Part shown: in pieces, positions 33,331-43,373 of the stretch
Position numbering within the stretch: position 1 is the first letter of the stretch
How the letters are laid out: every line of letters starts with the position of its first letter
The notes under the pieces: model-generated
The model's database searches: none
The model's input: only the letters and a program-made list of their open reading frames with translations
Told to the model about the DNA's origin: nothing
Translations under genes and position numbers: made by a program
NCBI GenBank assembly: GCA_947396885.1
Contig: OX377206.1
Coordinates: 16,789,914-16,853,913 of the forward strand
Reading direction: 5' to 3'
From: Heligmosomoides polygyrus polygyrus
Lineage: Eukaryota > Nematoda > Chromadorea > Rhabditida > Heligmosomidae
DNA length: 64,000 nt

Positions 33331-34190
33331 GAGTCACAATTTTAAGAATTAGGGAATCTGTGTGATCTACCTAATCCAGAAAACCCAGAAACTCACCAAG
33401 ATTTGGCAGCATGGGTCGATAATGGTGGAAAAGTCGAATCGGGGAGAAATGAGAGACTCATTGGTCATGCAGCCGAGTGCAATGTCTCTGTAGGGCATGT
33501 CAGGTCAGCGCAATTATGACAGAAGGGGCCTCTACATCAGTGCTCGATCTGCTGCGTCAAAATGTTGGCGTCCGAACTGGATGTTTTTCCTTCTTTAAAC
33601 AAAAGTAGATGGCAAGCTACAATCACAGGTTTTAGATTGAGAATTCTTCCGTTGAAAAAACGAAATCGGTTGAAGTAAGCATCTTCCTGCCAAATTTGGT
33701 ACCAAAAGAATTGTCGCAACCAGGGGAAGACCGTCAATGGCAGAAAAATAAAATTTAATTAGGTTTAAGAATTTTAAAATTCAACTGGGCAGCACCACTT
33801 GTGCCTGGGGACATAATTAAGCGAGACTCGGCGACGGTTTTGGGGTCAGGTCACAGTGATTAAGACCCCCTTAATTGCGGCACTGGTTTTCAGGCTTCCA
33901 CATATTTTTGAATGACGATCGCATGCCCAGTGGTAGGTAGGATGATGCTAGGCGCCTCTGTAAATTTTGGTGAGAAAGTCTTTGCTTTGGACAAAGTTAT
34001 CATGATGCGACGCAAAAAACGCGTTTTTGCGTCGCAAACGTCGTTTGGTTGAATGTTTAGCGGCGGTACTGTAGTTACTATTCGCTTAGATTAGTTAAGT
34101 CATCCGCATTGCCTTAGGATCGCTATTGTTTTGAATCACTTAATGCTGAACATTTGCTTGTTGTTTATTGTTTTTACTGGTTTAATTACC
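33331..34190. other. No gene recognised
   Basis: AT-rich sequence with nothing I can assign. Confidence 0.35.
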
Positions 34191-34196
34191 CAAGTT

Positions 34197-34505
34197 TTAG
34201 GTCTTGCGGATAAATTCGTTGTGTGAGCGTTGTGTGGTTGTGATCTGTGGCAAGAACTGCGTTAACCGGAAGAACCGCCGAGTGCTATTTCGCTGGTTTA
34301 AGTAGCACGGAATTCGGTTTTTCGGAATAGCCGTGATAATGGACTCCTTCCAAATTTCAGCAACTTTTTTGTACATTAACGAGGTATTGGAGATCATTGC
34401 CAAGGGCTTGTAGAGTGAATGTGCACATCTTTTGAAATCAACTTGCGGGCTTCCATCGAATATTCCTGACGTAGAATGTTTAAGCTGTTTCATAACTCTA
34501 AGCAC
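34197..34505 (-). pseudogene. Non-LTR reverse transcriptase fragment (Jockey/CR1-like)
   Basis: A 102-residue minus-strand frame with the N-terminal RT region: SGIFDGSPQVDFKRCAHSLY, KPLAMISNTSLMYKKVAEIW, KESIITAIPKN. The series SP..FK.CA..L..PL..I.N.SL....P..WK...I..IPK is characteristic of Jockey/CR1-type RTs. No palm domain with the YADD box follows. Inactive fragment. Confidence 0.7.
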
Positions 34506-34574
34506 ATCAGCAGGCTGTATTACTATGTTTAAGCTGTTTCATAACTCTAAGCACGTCAGCAGGCTGCATTACTA
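34477..34574 (+). repeat. 49-bp tandem duplication
   Basis: TGTTTAAGCTGTTTCATAAC and the following bases occur at 34477 and again at 34526 with only two or three differences. It overlaps the start of the RT fragment. Confidence 0.9.
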
Positions 34575-34905
34575 TTTCACATATGCTATCTATACCCACC
34601 ATAAGGATTGGAAAAAGGGCGCGGTAGGCGCGTTATCTGCGTTCTTTTTGTTCTTTTGCCATAACTCCATTCATTTCCATTCTTTCGTGGAATTTTTTTT
34701 AAGAAATCAGATCAGACTGGGAAGGGCTATTTAACGGTCTAAATTATTTTTGTTCTACCTGAATTTTGAGCACTCATTTTTCCGAAGTACCAGAGGGCGG
34801 TCGTAAACGCGCTGCGTCTTCGCTAATTACACCTCATGGACATCTCTGCACCCAAACCTGAAAATGAACCGGCTGTTCTGACAGTGACCACTTCCTTTCC
34901 TTTCC
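34570..34905 (+). repeat. Dispersed repeat arm, inverted partner of 39850-40190
   Basis: About 330 bp (ATACCCACCATAAGGATTGG, TTCCGAAGTACCAGAGGGCG, TGACAGTGACCACTTCCT) matches 39850-40190 in reverse complement. The 5 kb between could be one element with these as ends, or two independent copies. Confidence 0.75.
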
Positions 34906-34959
34906 CTAATGAGAAATTCCTAGAGGTCAATTCCTAGATTTTACAAAACAGCTCAATAC

Positions 34960-35210
34960 ATGTCAAAAATACCGGCCTTCAAGGCACTGGACCAACGCAC
35001 GGCGCACATCCAAACCACAGTGAACGACATTCTGCAGGTGTTGGAGCAAACCACAGCCAAAACCCGGTGGAACTTCAGTTAGATCCATGCAATCAAAGAG
35101 GTGTCCATTTGGCGATGGCGACCACTATGCATTCGACTGCAGGAAGTTCACTAATCTTCGTGACCGCTGGCGCCTCCTAGTCGCAACAGTTGTGAACGTT
35201 GGCTTGCCAT
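34960..35210 (+). pseudogene. BEL/Pao gag fossil with a zinc-knuckle remnant
   Basis: Reads IPAFKALDQRTAHIQTTVND then, in another frame, KRCPFGDGDHYAFDCRKFTN and LRDRWRLLVA (35095-35190). BEL/Pao gag proteins have C.FC.G.H....C followed by KF..L..R...L. Here the second Cys is Gly (GGC for TGC) while the first Cys, His and last Cys remain. No pol domains nearby. Confidence 0.6.
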
Positions 35211-35318
35211 GGGGGTCTTCCGGTAACTTCATGTGGAGCACGTACCACTTGTAATTATTGCAATACTGCAAACGTTGAGAAGGTCATGAGCCACATCATC
35301 CCTATAAGTCTTCAATGT

Positions 35319-35510
35319 AAACTCAATTTTTCACTTAGGCCCCATTTCAATTGTTCATTTTTTTAAACACTCATGCCTTAACATTAATGTTCAATCTTTT
35401 TCAATCCAGGAATGAAACTCAATTTTTCACTTAGGCCCCATTTCAATTGTTCATTTTTTTAAACACTCATGCCTTAACATTAATGTTCAATCTTTTTCAA
35501 TCCAGGAATG
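35319..35510 (+). repeat. Perfect 96-bp tandem duplication
   Basis: Units 35319-35414 and 35415-35510 appear identical at every base (from AAACTCAATTTTTCAC to CAATCCAGGAATG). Either very recent or an assembly artefact. Confidence 0.95.
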
Positions 35511-36950
35511 TAGGACAATTTATTAATTCACTACTCACGCCACGTCATTTTCAACTTTGATTCGTTTCTAATTTTGAACTTCAACGGCTCAGTTGTATTG
35601 CTCATATTCAATACAGTACCGCTCATAACCAGTGCAGCATTTGGCGTCGGCCACGCTCTAGAGCGTCGCAGCGTCGGAATCGTTGGGAGCAGGAAGATTG
35701 GGAAGCCGAGCACACCGCTGTATTCGGCTAGTCGAGCAGAGCTCAGAAATCCAATCAACTTTCACCCTACACTAAATTTGACCTAGTTGCAGCGATTTGC
35801 TTCAGCGTCGCTGGTTGTAATTTTTTCTAATTTATCCTGTTTAAAGTGGTCCATTTTGGCAACAAAATGAATATTCAGAAATCCCATTTAACAGCCTTTT
35901 CAAAAATGTAGAAGGCAAATAGCAGTCTTCAAAAATTGTCCTAGTTCACGTATACATTGTATGCTGCGGCAGTTTCTCGTCCTCACCTGAGATAATTACA
36001 CCCACAGGATATGCTTGGCTAATTGCCGGCCGGCTCCACCTAAAGTTGTGCAAGGTTTCAATTTTTTAAACATTCTTTAGCAAATTTGGCCTCAGTGTTT
36101 CATTGCGACCTTGTCGATAGTTAACACTGCGAAGATTGGTACTTTCCAGTATTAGATCGAAAAAATGATTTATTCGATTTTAATTCCTCATTTTCCCCGT
36201 AGCAAGCTCTCCAAAACAGTTTATTATTTTTTAACGTGTTAAATAGGGTAGACACACCTAGTTGTGATGAACAAGTAGGCCTTGAAATTCAAATGGCTAT
36301 CCAAATTTCGACCTGCAAACCCACCCGTTTCGTCTGCTGCATTGGATTTTTTGGATTTAGGATTGGCTGAAAGTGTTTTGTGAAGAAGGTTGGAGAAGCG
36401 GGCACTTTCCATTGTGTAGTATCCTTAATTGGCATTTGTCAGGTTGCAGTATATAATATTGACATCTTTTAGAACGGCTGTTCCTGAGCGCTGAAATACA
36501 GGGAAAATCTACAATTTTTCCTGCTCCCTTCCCTTACTCATTAAGTTAACTTTAATTTGAAAAATGGATATCACAGCGTTCTTATCCAAAAAGGGAGCTT
36601 TCCACTGATATAATATAGTCGATTTTCGTGCGTTTGGATTTTTCACCCTTCCAATCTACCGAGTGTTGGCAGGTATTGCCGGTCGACCTTTGCACGGCGC
36701 CGCCCGACCGGGTCGCAAACCTGCCGCCCTCGCATCTAGGTGTGAAATCCAGTGGTACTGCGACATCTGTGCTCGGCAGGCAGCAGTGAGCCAGACGCGA
36801 TCTGCTGTTAACTTCAGCTTTGTGATCAAAATTGGTCTAATTTCATTCGTTTCTTTAAACCTAGAGTGACACTTTAGAGGATTTCGTGTCCACTAGCATG
36901 AAAAATAATCTTGTTAAAATTTAGCCCATTAATGTGGAAAAAGGTGCTAA
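35511..36950. other. No gene recognised; one GC-rich island
   Basis: AT-rich sequence except a GC-rich patch at 36655-36800 (GGTCGACCTTTGCACGGCGC and following), whose origin I cannot tell; it may be a repeat fragment. Confidence 0.35.
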
Positions 36951-38250
36951 ACACGCATACTTTAGCACCCCGCGATATATCATTTTCACGTTTTTGTTGG
37001 AAACTTTTCAAATCAAATTGGACACTCGCTTCTTCTTCATTGAACTAGGGATTCTCCGCAAGAGTTAGAATAATTTTTTGCAAAAGAAAAATTTTAGTAA
37101 GATTTCGTTGATGTTTTATTTGACCTACCGATTAAGTGAACACACTGTTTGGAATTTTATACAATTTTTTAAGAAAAACTAATAGTTTGAAGCTTGTTTT
37201 GAAAAGTAGGAAGGCGACCATTTTTATTCCCAAAAAGGAGATTGCGTCATACCCTTAACCAAGACGTCGAGATTTTCATTCGATTGATAGCAAGATTCCT
37301 GTTTGCTTGGAGTTTCACACTTGTAGACGATGTAGGAAGGATAACTGTAAAAACTTACATATCCTCACTTTGATGCTTCATGTAAACAGCATTTACAATA
37401 TCAATCAAGTAAAAATCGCTACGAGCTTTTCAAGCGTATGACACTACCTGGTGTTTTAATGCACTAAAAGAGTGCTGCTTTGTTACGCTTTGAAACAGAT
37501 GTAATTACCGTTTTTTCTTCAAAAATTACATTTTTCTAAAAATTCTTACACTCATTTGAGCAACTGAACTATAATAAAATAATTCGAGAGTTTTCTCAAA
37601 TCTTCCCTGAACAGAAAATTAGTCTAAACATTTTGGAGGGCTTGTAGTTTAAGAAGCTGTGTAAGAAGCTCGTTCCGATTTGGGAGACGTTTACTTTGGT
37701 TTGAAAATGTTTGGGCTAGCTTAGAAGTGTTGATTTAAAAAGTGTCCAATTTGAAATGAAAATGGTATATATTGGACGTAGGTTGTGAAATGTATCTTAT
37801 TTTGTAGCGATGCTGTGGGATCACACTAAGCATCATAAAAGATAAACATTTGTATTTAAATTAGCGTTTTTCGCCTCACAAAACTCTTGTTTTCAAACCC
37901 AGGGAGACGGCCATATTGTAGTGCCAAAAAGGAGATTGCACCATGCCTTCGTCCAAGATGTCGCGATTTTTATTCGATTGATAGCAGAATTTCTTTTTGC
38001 ATGGTATTTGACACCTGCCAACGACATCCCAACAAGAAGAACTACAAACAGCTCCCATTTCCCCACTTTGATCGTTCATGTAAGTGGCATTTATACTACC
38101 AAATAAAAAAGATCACCGCGAACTTTTTAGGTGCGTGACGATCTTTTAATGCGCTATATGGTTGCTTTTTTACGCGTCTCAAGAAAGCTTCAATTTATCA
38201 CTTTTTCTGGAGAAATAAAATTTTATAAAACTATTGTGGGACTACCTAGG
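36951..38250 (+). repeat. Dispersed repeat family, copies 2 and 3
   Basis: 37000-37790 and 37880-38250 both contain CAAAAAGGAGATTGC, TTCGATTGATAGCA and CATGTAA segments in the order seen at 32640-33330. They lie in direct orientation about 700 bp apart. Confidence 0.7.
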
Positions 38251-38480
38251 ACGAGCGGGGGTACAGCGAGAAAGGGGAGGATTTCTAAAGATTTGCAGAA
38301 TCGAAGTTCTTGTTCCGGGTTTCTCGCCTTATGCCCTTCCGGAATCGAAGAATTAGTACCAGACCCATCTGAGCAGGACAAACCGCTAATTTTTCATCGG
38401 CTAGTCATCGAAGGTCACTGTTTTAGACGAATAGACATTGGAATAGTCTCCAAGACATCCCATAGAAGTTTAATAGAGTG
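38240..38480 (+). mobile_element. tRNA-derived SINE, diverged copy
   Basis: Retains GTTCCGGGTTTCTCGCC (B-box region), AGTACCAGACC and ATCGGCTAGTCATCG, GACATCCCATAGAAGT in SINE order. The A-box region is decayed and I see no clear duplication. Confidence 0.6.
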
Positions 38481-39850
38481 TTTGGCTTATTCGAAACGGA
38501 ATAAATATTTCACGGGGCTCAACAAATTTATCAGCTGTCACCCAAAATATATAAGCAAACCAATACCACTATGGCGTCTTTCACTGATCAATATAAACAA
38601 AGTATTCGTTTTCAGCGACCTCGATTGCCCCAGGGCTGAAGTTCTCAGACAGGGAGAAGGCGTCTGGGTATTTTTCGCTATTTTCGTGCCGTAATTCCTC
38701 CCCCCGAATTTCCCCCTATTTTATGATTAATTTCTCAGCGACGGCCGATCGATACAGCGCTTAACGCGTTATTATAGAGTATGATAATTTGATCAATATC
38801 GAATGATGGCCGTGCTTCAAAAACGGACTTCAGATCTGTGATGAGCGACCTCGATTACCTCCAGGGCCGAAGTTTCCAGGCACGGAGAAGACGTCTGGGT
38901 ATTTTCCGCTATTTTCGCGACCCGTAATTTGATTTGATATCCAGATTACACGCACTCCCAGATTCCGTATGATTGCCTAACAAATTTCTTTAGAAGAGGT
39001 AATATTGCGATCTCGAATCTTACACAAAATGGATAAGTCAGGGTCGATCTCAAATCTCTCTTGGCGAATAATGCACTGGTCGGCTGATAAGGCTGGAAAG
39101 GCCAGGGTGCAGAGCATTTCGGAAAGGATCGATTGCTGGTGAGGGTAGTTCTGGTAATGCGAAGGCATGACCTCATGGACCTGACACCCAGGTGTGAAGA
39201 AGTCGAGACGGCGCGGAGATCTGGCCGACGAGCGCTGTGCTCAGGTCGAGCCTACAGACCTCTAAAACATGAGTGGGGCAGAATGGCGGGAAATATCAAT
39301 TGTCTTGGATACCCTTCATATTATATGAGAGGAAACGAGCTGTATAGAAGTGCCACGTGGACCGTTTTTCGAGTTTAAAATAAAACGGGGAATTATGGGA
39401 AGGAAACAAAAAAGCTATGGGTTCGAGTCGAAAGTAGTGACTTGCAGCATCTAAAACGTAGTGTTTCGAATGGCACAGGATACTTCTGGTGGAAATGCTG
39501 AAGTGTGAGCAGCCCAAGAAAGCACCAAAGAAGGCTGCACAAATTCACCCACTTTATAGAGCAGCTGAGGTCCTTTAAAAACGTGAAAATTTGTTGTTGC
39601 TGAATGCAAATGATTTTCGAAGATAACGAAGGCTCTCTCCAAACTAGGATGAGGTTAGCGAAGCTCATAGCGCTCGCAATGAGTGATTTCGAAGTGTAAA
39701 AAAGCAACTTGAAATTTGTGTTCAAAATCTCCATAATCATCGTACTTGAAACACCTAAACGACGGTTCTTCCTGTAAAAGCAATGCATCTGAGCATTTCT
39801 ATACAGCTTTTGGAAGGAAGAAAAACCGTTTTTCGATACTTGTACCATCC
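38481..39850. other. Direct repeat pair; no confident gene
   Basis: GCGACCTCGATT...CAGGG...GAAGTT...GTCTGGGTATTTT occurs at about 38617-38690 and again at 38847-38930, two related ~90-bp blocks. Minus-strand frames at 38946-39176 and 39393-40007 (204 residues) are unrecognised and partly overlap dispersed repeats, so I do not call them genes. Confidence 0.4.
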
Positions 39851-41030
39851 AGCGACGCAATTTTCTACCGTTGCTCAGGAAGTGGTCACTGTCAGAGCAG
39901 CCGGTCCATTCTAAGATTTGGGTGCGGAGATGTCCATGGGGTCTAATTAGCGAAGACGCAGCGCGTTTACGACCGCCCTCTGGTACTTCGGAAAAATGAG
40001 TGCTCAAAATTTATGTGGAACAAAAATAACTTAAACCGTTAAATAGCCCTTCCCAGTCTGATCTGATTTCTGGAAAAAAATTCTACGAAAGGATGGAAAT
40101 GAATAGAGTTATGGCAAAAAAAAGAACGCGGATAACGCGCCTACCGAGCCCTTTCTCCAATCTTTATGGTGGGTATTGCTATATCCATTCTGACATCGTC
40201 ATCTGGCTGCGTAAGATATCTATCCAACTCGTCTGGAAATTCTTTTCGCACAAAAATCGAAGATCTCCGCCCCGTATGAAGACCTTCTTTTTTGAAGACC
40301 GATTTTTATACTGCATGAGAGCTTTTTTCTATAGTTTTCAAAAAGCTATTGGCTTTTTCAAACTTCCGAAAACTTACCGAGTCGATCCACTCCAATTTGG
40401 AATCCGATCCTCCCTAATCATATCGGAGATCACTGCGAAGAGGCTTAGTTTTTATTATGCATTAATCATATCTCAAACTTCAAGATGGCGCAATTTTCAC
40501 CCTCTGATGTTCTTCCTTCAGAAGGTCGAAAATTTTTGCCGCGAAATCCTTCAATTGCGATCGATGAACGAAATGGCCGCATCCGATTGCCATTCCGTCA
40601 TCGATTCGAGGAGCGCTTCGAAAAATCTTGTAATGAAAGCACTTAAGTCATCCTTAGTAATTGACACTTTAAATTTGTTGGACGTAGATGTCGCTCGTGC
40701 AGGCAGAAAACGGTTGTGTCCATGACATCCTGAAAAAAATCTGAAAAAAATTGGAAACCTTTCATTGACTCCAAATCTGCCAACAGAAAATCCTTATTTT
40801 TAACACGTAATACAAACACATTTAAATTTTTTTACATAACTTTCGAGAACGAAGTTGAGACTCCACACTGTCGTAGAGACTCCTGTAAAAAACAGCTTAT
40901 TAAGAATTATAAACATCGCCTAAAAACCTGAAAAATAAGAGAAAATCCTGTGCTAAAACCGAAAGAGTATGACCCCCTCCCCCCCCCCCTTCGATTCCGG
41001 AACCTCAAGCTTGAGCCTGGCTCGGACATC
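39850..41030 (+). repeat. Dispersed repeats (arm of 34570 family; family shared with 13140-13760 and 43555-44060)
   Basis: 39850-40190 is the inverted copy of 34570-34905. 40200-41030 shares CAAAAAGCTATTGGC, CATCGATTCGAGGAGC, GTGTCCATGACATCCTG and a C homopolymer (40977-40991) with 43555-44060, and partly with 13140-13760. A 210-codon open frame here (40093-40725) reads through repeat sequence and is not supported as a gene. Confidence 0.65.
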
Positions 41031-41418
41031 AGCCGTTCGCCGTTCATAATGACCTTTACCACTGCACCGCCCAAGCCATGCTCTCAGCGTTTCGTGCCTT
41101 CGTGATGAGCTCGAGCCTGCGGACCATTGATCATTTGAAGTCTTGAGTGCCTCTTACTCCTTTACCTCAGGAGTTCGGCGGATACAAATCATGTTGTGCT
41201 GCTCCATGATCGAAATGCTACGGTCTATTGGGGGATGGAGATCCTAACTGTAACATTTGCCTTTGCCCTATCCGTCGAGACACTTCCCTAGGACTCACCA
41301 CACCATCAACATAACTATCCGGCTGATACTTCCTCTAATTTATTCTCGGAACAGTATAGGTATTCATATATATGTGGTAGCAAACCTTCACTGCCAGAAC
41401 TTCAACTTGTCGTTTTAG
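41031..41418 (+). other. Intron sequence before the catalytic Cys exon
   Basis: No exon of the expected phase recognised. An open piece from 41169 with acceptor CCTCAG (VVLLHDRNATVYWGMEILT) does not fit the needed length. Confidence 0.35.
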
Positions 41419-41521
41419 GCTGGTAAGAATGGAGAGAATGCCTTGTCAAACTAACGGATACGACTGCGGCTTTTATATGACGTTGTTCGCTGAGAACTTC
41501 GCAGCTCATGACGCCTGGAAG
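41419..41521 (+). CDS. Ulp1-like gene exon with catalytic Gln and Cys
   Basis: 103-bp exon between acceptor TCGTTTTAG and a perfect donor GTAAGT. After one base completing a split codon it encodes LVRMERMPCQTNGYDCGFYM then TLFAENFAAHDAWK. Q.....C in QTNGYDCG is the C48 hallmark: the Gln forms the oxyanion hole and the Cys is the nucleophile. The following hydrophobic helix (FYMTLFAE) is also typical. It ends in phase 0. Confidence 0.85.
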
Positions 41522-41650
41522 GTAAGTTGATTCCACATCGTTTGACTTTAGTAATGCAATACTGTTCAAACTGCAGACTAGCCGACTAAATCGATTGATT
41601 TTGTATTTCTGGTTTCTAATCAATCTGTGGAGTGTCGTCGTCATTGGCAG

Positions 41651-41761
41651 GAACCGCAGTACAACTGCTCTATCTACCACTTTATAATTGGGATAGCCCT
41701 CACGCGGGGTTCGATGAGGCGTATCTCACGCAGGTTAGATACCTGCCTGAGATACGCCTGA
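41651..41761 (+). CDS. Possible terminal exon of the Ulp1-like gene
   Basis: After a 129-bp intron, acceptor TCATTGGCAG leads in phase 0 to EPQYNCSIYHFIIGIALTRG, then SMRRISRRLDTCLRYA and TGA at 41759-41761. The stop falls at the end of a hairpin (41717-41759). An alternative acceptor at 41576 gives a different short tail. Low certainty. Confidence 0.35.
   Translation, partial: EPQYNCSIYHFIIGIALTRGSMRRISRRLDTCLRYA
41717..41759. repeat. Hairpin 1 (18-bp arms)
   Basis: AGGCGTATCTCACGCAGG and CCTGCCTGAGATACGCCT pair with one mismatch around TTAGATA. It shares the core GAGATACGC with hairpin 2. Confidence 0.9.
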
Positions 41762-41936
41762 GATAACTCCTGCTTGACGCAGCGGCATCTGCGCTTGCTT
41801 CTGAGCGTCTGGTGCGTCTGGATCCAGAAGACGGGTCTCATCCGTCACGCAACAAACGTCAAGAGTGAGAAGAGGTGCCGCAGACGTCGTGTTAAGCGAC
41901 CGCATTCAGAATTCAGCATTATCCCATGTTGGACGG

Positions 41937-41994
41937 AAAATGTTACCCGCGCGAGATACGCTTATGTATGCGTACCTCGCACGGGTAACATTTT
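41937..41994. repeat. Hairpin 2 (25-bp arms)
   Basis: AAAATGTTACCCG(C/T)GCGAG at the left is mirrored on the right, 23 of 25 positions paired, loop TTATGTAT. The central GCGAGATACGC repeats the core of hairpin 1. Confidence 0.9.
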
Positions 41995-42018
41995 CAGAAA
42001 CGTTTGCCGTTAACATAG

Positions 42019-42108
42019 GATGTTGCTGTAGCAGAGGAAGCGCAGCCCTCTCCTGCTGCGCGCGTTACTGAGCGTTCTGATTCCGTACACGTGCCACCGA
42101 CGTCTGCC
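42019..42108 (+). other. Exon-like 90-bp open segment
   Basis: Acceptor AACATAG and donor GTGAGC bound 30 open codons in phase 0 (DVAVAEEAQPSPAARVTERS and on). It could be a further exon of the Ulp1-like gene if the stop at 41759 is not used. Unrecognised. Confidence 0.3.
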
Positions 42109-42109
42109 G

Positions 42110-43077
42110 TGAGCATGGGAGGACCACTAAGGGGTGGTGGAGAAGGAACGTAAGGAGCCTCTAGGATGGACCAAGTGAGCGACCAGGGAGGAAAGGGACA
42201 ACCTGAAGGAGGAACCAGGACGGAGAAGCCAGCAGGAAGAGATCAGTAGGGGGTCAATAGTGAAAACAAGGCGTGGGCCAGGAGTTGGTACCAGGAAGGG
42301 GGGGGGGGGGGAGACCAGTAAAAACGGACTAGCAATTAGATCTAAAAAGAAGAAACGAGTGAGGGGGAAGCTGGCGCCCGGATTCGAGAGACGTGTAAGC
42401 ACTGTTTTGTAACAAGTGCTGTTGAGCATGAGAACGGTTGCTGAGGAGCAAGCGGCTTGATGCCGATAAAGTACGCAGCAGGTCCTTGATGTTAGCGAAT
42501 TTTACGTTTGACAAAAGCTACTTTCCTTAGGTTAGTGATGCTGCAATGTCGCGCGAAGCGCACAAGTGCGAGACACACGTAGGCCTATGTTATACTCCCG
42601 CAGGAAGTCCGCGGACGGAAGGTGCACCGCGGACGGTCGTCGTCGAGCTGGGGCGGCTAGCTTCGCATTGGAGCGCGTTTTTGGCGCCCGACTCTGCGGG
42701 ACGACAGCCTTCCGACTAAAAATTAAAAAATTAAATAATAATTTATATGAAAATAATAAAAATAAAAACAAATTTATAGGATTATATGGGGGGGGGCAGT
42801 CGACCGTAAATGTTGAGACAAACATAAGCATCATGTTTGGCGTTCCAAATTTATCCTTAGACGAAGTTTGGGTCATGATATGTCGTCCTACATTTCTGCG
42901 ACGTGTTTGGCCAGGCATGCGAAAATCGCTTTCGTCGTCCACCTTTTAATGCCACTTCTTCGTGTTGCCCCTTTATTGATTCCCTTACTGGTGGTCCTTC
43001 ACTGGTTCCTCCTACTGCTCCCCCTCCCCTTCACTGGTCCCCTTTACTGGGTCCCCATTTAGTCTTCTGAACCCCTA
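42110..43077. repeat. Minisatellite, MITE end and C-rich repeats
   Basis: 42110-42330 is the purine strand of the CTGGTCCC minisatellite, with a G homopolymer at 42299. 42581-42640 starts AGGCCTATGTTATACTCCCG, one end of the MITE family at 50434. 42960-43070 is ACTGGTCCC minisatellite again. No gene. Confidence 0.6.
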
Positions 43078-43373
43078 CTCTGGCCGGACGGGAGAAGTTG
43101 AGCCGTGTCCCGGAGCCGCAATCTGCCCAGCTACGGCCCAGGAATGCAAAAGTGGGCGGGACCACCTGCTCAGCTCGCAGCATTTGGTAATCTCGAGCTC
43201 GGCAGTACATCCTGCTCATTTCGAAGGGAGGATGTGCTGCCGAGCTCGGGCAGCACGTGCTGCCCTCAAAAAGGATGACCGAGATTCTTGGCCCGTAGCT
43301 GGGCAGATTTTGGGTTGTAGCTGGTCAGATCGCGGCTCCGGTACACGGCCCAACTTCTCCCGTCCGGCCAGAG
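43078..43373. mobile_element. TA-flanked palindromic MITE (296 bp)
   Basis: Inverted ends CTCTGGCCGGACGGGAGAAG at both termini, flanked by TA (43076-43077 and 43374-43375). Arms extend about 55 bp with an extra ~20-bp block in the right arm; an inner palindrome surrounds CCGAGCTCGG. Inserted in minisatellite sequence. Confidence 0.85.

Larger units (their letters stand above)
11940..41761 (+). other. Ulp1/SENP-like cysteine protease gene (peptidase C48), exon-assembled
   Basis: Proteases of this family remove or process SUMO or related modifiers using a His-Asp-Cys triad with a Gln in the oxyanion hole. Linked exons on one strand keep compatible splice phases from 11940 to 19184: acidic N-terminal exons, a SUMO-interacting motif, the start of the catalytic fold, then SGHW|VLAILQL with the catalytic His. 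After a ~22 kb intron, CQTNGYDCG supplies Gln and Cys. The exon with the catalytic Asp is missing; exon 19148-19184 ends in phase 0 while 41419 needs a 3n+2 exon in between, consistent with one undetected exon. The exon chain is inference from motifs, splice sites and phase. It could be a pseudogene if that exon is lost. Confidence 0.7.

Noticed and set aside
38946..39176. Minus-strand frame resembling a protein (QQSILSEMLCTLAFPALSAD)
   Set aside because: No family recognised and no supporting splice or promoter context; left unassigned.
39393..40007. 204-codon open frame on the minus strand
   Set aside because: Overlaps a dispersed repeat shared with 34570-34905, composition is not protein-like and no motif is recognised.
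40093..40725. 210-codon open frame on the plus strand
   Set aside because: Runs through repeat sequence also present at 43.6 kb, where the frame is not kept; no motif.
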